Shown: positions 59,517 to 64,000 of the stretch, in pieces
Layout of the letters: every line of letters begins with the position of its first letter
How positions within the stretch are numbered: the first letter of the stretch is position 1
NCBI RefSeq assembly: GCF_028613635.1
Contig: NZ_JAQRMY010000004.1
Span: 270,107 to 334,106 of the forward strand
DNA length: 64,000 bases
Direction: 5' to 3'
Source: Devosia sp. ZB163
GTDB taxonomy: Bacteria > Pseudomonadota > Alphaproteobacteria > Rhizobiales > Devosiaceae
Position numbers and translations under genes: made by a program
The notes under the pieces: model-generated
What the model saw: the letters and a program-made list of their open reading frames with translations, nothing else
Told to the model about the DNA's origin: nothing
Database searches by the model: none

Positions 59517-60152
59517 TCAGGCAGCGATCGCAGCCGCGGCCCGGCCGACGACATCCTCGAACATCTGCGTGGTGAGGACGCCCGTGTTCGTGTTGTAGCG
59601 GGAGCAGTGGTAGCTGTCGAAGAGGATGGCGCCGCCGGTGAGGCGGTGCTCCGCGCCGTGGCCGAACGGGAAAGCGCTGCGCTTTTCGCCCAGGGCGGTG
59701 AGCAGCGAGTCGTGCGCGATGCGGCCGAGCGCCAGGAAGGCGCGCGGGCGATGGACCTCGATGCTGGTGACGAGGAACGGCCGGCAGGTCCTGATCTCCT
59801 CCGGCGTCGGCTTGTTCTGCGGCGGTACGCAGCGAACGGCGTTGGCGATAAGCACGTTGCGCAGTTCCAGCCCATCGTCGGGGCGCTGCTCGTAGTGGCC
59901 GGTGGCGAGGCCGAACTTACCGAGCGTGGCGTAGAGCAGGTCACCGGCATAATCGCCGGTGAAGGGGCGTCCGGTCTGGTTGGCGCCCTTGAGGCCGGGC
60001 GCGAGGCCGACGATCATCAGGCCCGGGTGGGGCTCACCCCAGTTGGGGACGGGGGCGTTGAAGAAGTTGGGATACGCACGCTGGTTGTCGTGGCGGAAAG
60101 CCACGAGGCGCGGACAGCGCGGGCAGTCGTGCGGGGGATTGGTGTCAGGCAA
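59517..60152 (-). CDS. Uracil-DNA glycosylase, family 5 (UDGb type)
   Basis: A 211-aa DNA repair enzyme expected to excise uracil and some deaminated bases. The four iron-sulfur cysteines are suggested by DCPRCPRLVAFR near the start and the later AVRCVPP and RTCRPF. GLAPGLKGANQTGRPFTGDYAG is the family 5 active-site region. HCSRYNTNTG near the end carries the second conserved histidine motif. It ends 6 bp from the convergent msrA gene. Confidence 0.92.
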   Translation of the reverse strand: MPDTNPPHDCPRCPRLVAFRHDNQRAYPNFFNAPVPNWGEPHPGLMIVGLAPGLKGANQTGRPFTGDYAGDLLYATLGKFGLATGHYEQRPDDGLELRNVLIANAVRCVPPQNKPTPEEIRTCRPFLVTSIEVHRPRAFLALGRIAHDSLLTALGEKRSAFPFGHGAEHRLTGGAILFDSYHCSRYNTNTGVLTTQMFEDVVGRAAAAIAA

Positions 60153-60176
60153 GGCGTACCGGCAGGGTAAGGAGAC

Positions 60177-60782
60177 TCAACTTCCCTTAGGGTCCACGGT
60201 CGCCATCGGGCGGTCAACCTGGGCGCGCTCGGCACTGTGGGAACGATCGACCGGCGGGATGCGACCGACGGTCTTGGCCAACTCGGCGACATCGATGAAG
60301 AAATCGGCCTGGCGACGGAGCTCGTCCGAGATCATCGGCGTCGGGGTGGTGAGGGTCGAGACGACGGTCACGCGCTTGCCGCGCCGCTGCAGCGCGGCGA
60401 CGAGGGCGGTGAAGTCGCCATCGCCCGAGAACAGGACGAGATGGTCGTAGAACTCGCTCATCTCGAGGGCATCGACCGTGAGCTCGATGTCCATGTTGCC
60501 CTTGATCTTGCGGCGCCCGGCGGCGTCGGTGAATTCCTTGGCGGGCTTGGTGACGACGGTGAAGCCGTTGTAGTCGAGCCAATCGATGAGCGGCCGAATG
60601 GACGAGTATTCCTGATCCTCGACCAGGGCCGTGTAGTAGTAGGCGCGCAGCAGATAGGCCTTGGCCTGGAACTCGGCGAGCAGTCGGCGATAGTCGATGT
60701 CTATGCCGATGGCCTTGCTGGTGGCGTAAAGATTCGCGCCGTCGATGAAGAGAACGACTTTCTCGCGCGGATCAACGGACAT
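60177..60782 (-). CDS. NYN-domain (LabA/DUF88-like) protein
   Basis: A 201-aa PIN-like nuclease-fold protein. Acidic metal-binding residues lie in VVLFIDGANLYAT, KGNMDIELTVDALEM and VLFSGDGDFTALVAALQRRG. NYN proteins are thought to be RNases, but the substrate here is unknown. It sits 24 bp downstream of nothing and 24 bp before the glycosylase on the same strand, and is divergent from rpoZ. This neighbourhood is common in Hyphomicrobiales, which suggests a conserved but undefined link to RNA metabolism. Confidence 0.92.
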   Translation of the reverse strand: MSVDPREKVVLFIDGANLYATSKAIGIDIDYRRLLAEFQAKAYLLRAYYYTALVEDQEYSSIRPLIDWLDYNGFTVVTKPAKEFTDAAGRRKIKGNMDIELTVDALEMSEFYDHLVLFSGDGDFTALVAALQRRGKRVTVVSTLTTPTPMISDELRRQADFFIDVAELAKTVGRIPPVDRSHSAERAQVDRPMATVDPKGS

Positions 60783-61129
60783 GCATCTTCTCCTGACCGG
60801 GTCGGCCGGCCTCTCAGGCTGCCCGGCACAAAATCACAATGGCGCACCACTATTGCCTCAGGGCAGCCGAACAATGGCTTGGGGCGCCCGCTAAGTTCGG
60901 AATACGCGCTTATTCCCGGGCGTTTGCAACACGAATAATTGCGGGGGCCGCGGGACGAGTTCATGGGAGATCCATCAACCAATTGGCCGAGTTGGAGAAA
61001 ACCCGCGTCCGACGAAAGTTGTAATTCTGTGGCAAACACGCGTTCGTGCGGCACCAGCCTAAAAACTTGTGCCCCGGGAGCGGGTCGTGTATGAGGGCCC
61101 CTTGATCCCACAATTAGCTGGAGACGTCC
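60783..61129. promoter_or_regulatory. Divergent intergenic region before rpoZ
   Basis: A 347-bp gap between the leftward NYN gene and rightward rpoZ. A possible sigma-70-type promoter for rpoZ is TTGTGC (61067-61072), a 17-bp spacer and TATGAG (61090-61095). No tRNA, repeat or convincing ORF is visible in the rest of the gap. Confidence 0.35.
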
Positions 61130-61498
61130 GTGGCCCGCGTCACCGTCGAAGACTGCATTGAGAAGGTGAACAACCGTTTCGACCTCGTGCTGATGGCGGC
61201 TCACCGCGCCCGCATGATTTCGGCCGGCGCTTCGATCACCGTCGACCGCGACAACGACAAGAACCCCGTCGTTGCGCTGCGCGAGATCGGGGATGGCACC
61301 ATTTCCCCTGAGGACCTGCGCGAGGACCTGATCCACTCGATGCAGAAGTATGTCGAGGTCGACGAGCCCGAAAAGCACGCCGCCCCGCTGCTCGACGCCA
61401 ATGCGGACGAGGACAGCGACACCTTCGACACCATCAGCGAAGACGAACTGCTGCGCGGTATCGAGAGCCTGGCTCCGCCAGAGCGTCGCGACGACTGA
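61130..61498 (+). CDS. rpoZ: RNA polymerase omega subunit
   Basis: A 122-aa subunit that stabilises the RNA polymerase core and takes part in ppGpp response. [20 protein letters not shown] and [12 protein letters not shown] are the family signature, and [19 protein letters not shown] follows. The C-terminus is acidic and longer than in E. coli (91 aa), as usual in alphaproteobacteria. GTG start with GGAGA upstream. Next gene is rel, the ppGpp enzyme. Confidence 0.96.
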   Translation: MARVTVEDCIEKVNNRFDLVLMAAHRARMISAGASITVDRDNDKNPVVALREIGDGTISPEDLREDLIHSMQKYVEVDEPEKHAAPLLDANADEDSDTFDTISEDELLRGIESLAPPERRDD

Positions 61499-61557
61499 TT
61501 TCTCGATCGTACGCGCCCGGCGCAATTGCGTGCCGGCGGTACTCGCATATAGTTGAG

Positions 61558-61586
61558 GCGTCGGGCGTTTTCGCCCGGCGCTTTTT
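61558..61586 (+). terminator. Terminator between rpoZ and rel
   Basis: A 10-bp stem (GCGTCGGGCG/CGCCCGGCGC, one G-T pair) with a TTTT loop is followed by TTTTT. It should partly separate rpoZ from rel transcription. Confidence 0.8.
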
Positions 61587-61642
61587 AGTTTTCGTCGCGA
61601 CAGATTCGCCGAGTCGCCGCCGCCTAGGAGTGCGGCAACCCT

Positions 61643-63912
<2,270 letters not shown>

Positions 63913-63916
<4 letters not shown>

Positions 63917-64000
63917 CCACCGAAGAAGTCCTGGACCTGTTCCGCGAAAGCGGAGCGCTGCTCGAAGGCCATTTCATCCTGTCCTCCGGGCTGCGTTCGC
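63913..64000 (+). CDS. pyrE: Orotate phosphoribosyltransferase (5' part)
   Basis: Starts at a GTG overlapping the rel stop. The visible 29 residues end in [18 protein letters not shown], which is the conserved N-terminus of PyrE of the bacterial type. This enzyme attaches ribose-phosphate to orotate in pyrimidine synthesis. The gene runs out of the window. rel-pyrE order is common in Hyphomicrobiales. Confidence 0.85.

Noticed and set aside
60839-61024. A 61-codon ORF in the rpoZ upstream gap
   Set aside because: No ribosome site, no recognisable features and poor composition; chance is likely.

Overview
The window looks like ordinary chromosomal core and semi-core DNA from a high-GC alphaproteobacterium of the order Hyphomicrobiales (Rhizobiales), perhaps near Devosia. 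This rests on gene order (ftsW-murG-murC-murB-ddl-ftsQ-ftsA-ftsZ-lpxC-bamD-recN-ligA at one end, NYN gene-rpoZ-rel-pyrE at the other), a long-linker FtsZ, BA14K and DUF1127 proteins, a bifunctional-type Rel and a CtrA-like site before ftsZ. The genus is inferred; no 16S gene is present. I saw no tRNA, rRNA, CRISPR array, prophage, insertion sequence or replication origin.

Layout. 1-16193: tail of the division and cell-wall (dcw) cluster, then lpxC, bamD, recN and ligA, mostly coupled by 4-bp overlaps and interrupted by one palindromic repeat between murB and ddl. 16218-22834: a secreted protein of unknown function, a small unknown protein, an NADPH-dependent FMN reductase, a Kup potassium transporter and a saccharopine dehydrogenase-like/DUF4166 protein. 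22831-29814: accessory genes: TetR with a divergent Bcr/CflA exporter, small secreted proteins, an Old Yellow Enzyme, a ClpP-like periplasmic protein, a DHA2 exporter and a glyoxalase-fold protein.

29959-38638: a carbohydrate locus. A GH78 alpha-L-rhamnosidase, a binding protein and two permeases run leftward. A LacI regulator, a CE7 acetyl esterase and an extra lone sugar permease run rightward. A shared 8-bp motif lies before both arms and may be the LacI operator; no ATPase gene is present. 38641-49787: hpt, an HdeD-like protein, an aldo/keto reductase, a Gly/His-rich BA14K protein, TetR with ilvC, DUF1003, TetR with a metallo-beta-lactamase-fold protein, two tiny DUF1127 proteins, a GFA protein, a UPF0303 protein, PhzF, a membrane protein and a VOC protein.

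49861-55031: a Leu-rich 41-codon ORF with a stem-loop at its stop codon, directly before leuA (candidate attenuator), then GNAT, ankyrin, GT61-like and EEP-family genes. 55028-60782: ornithine cyclodeaminase and arginase with a divergent Lrp-type regulator (arginine to ornithine to proline), a HisC-like aminotransferase, exported MsrA, a family 5 uracil-DNA glycosylase and a NYN-domain protein. 61130-64000: rpoZ, rel and the start of pyrE.

No clearly new multi-gene system was found. The most unusual observations are a second, diverged copy of the last 13 codons of ilvC just downstream of ilvC, the candidate leuA leader peptide, and the shared motif in the rhamnoside locus.
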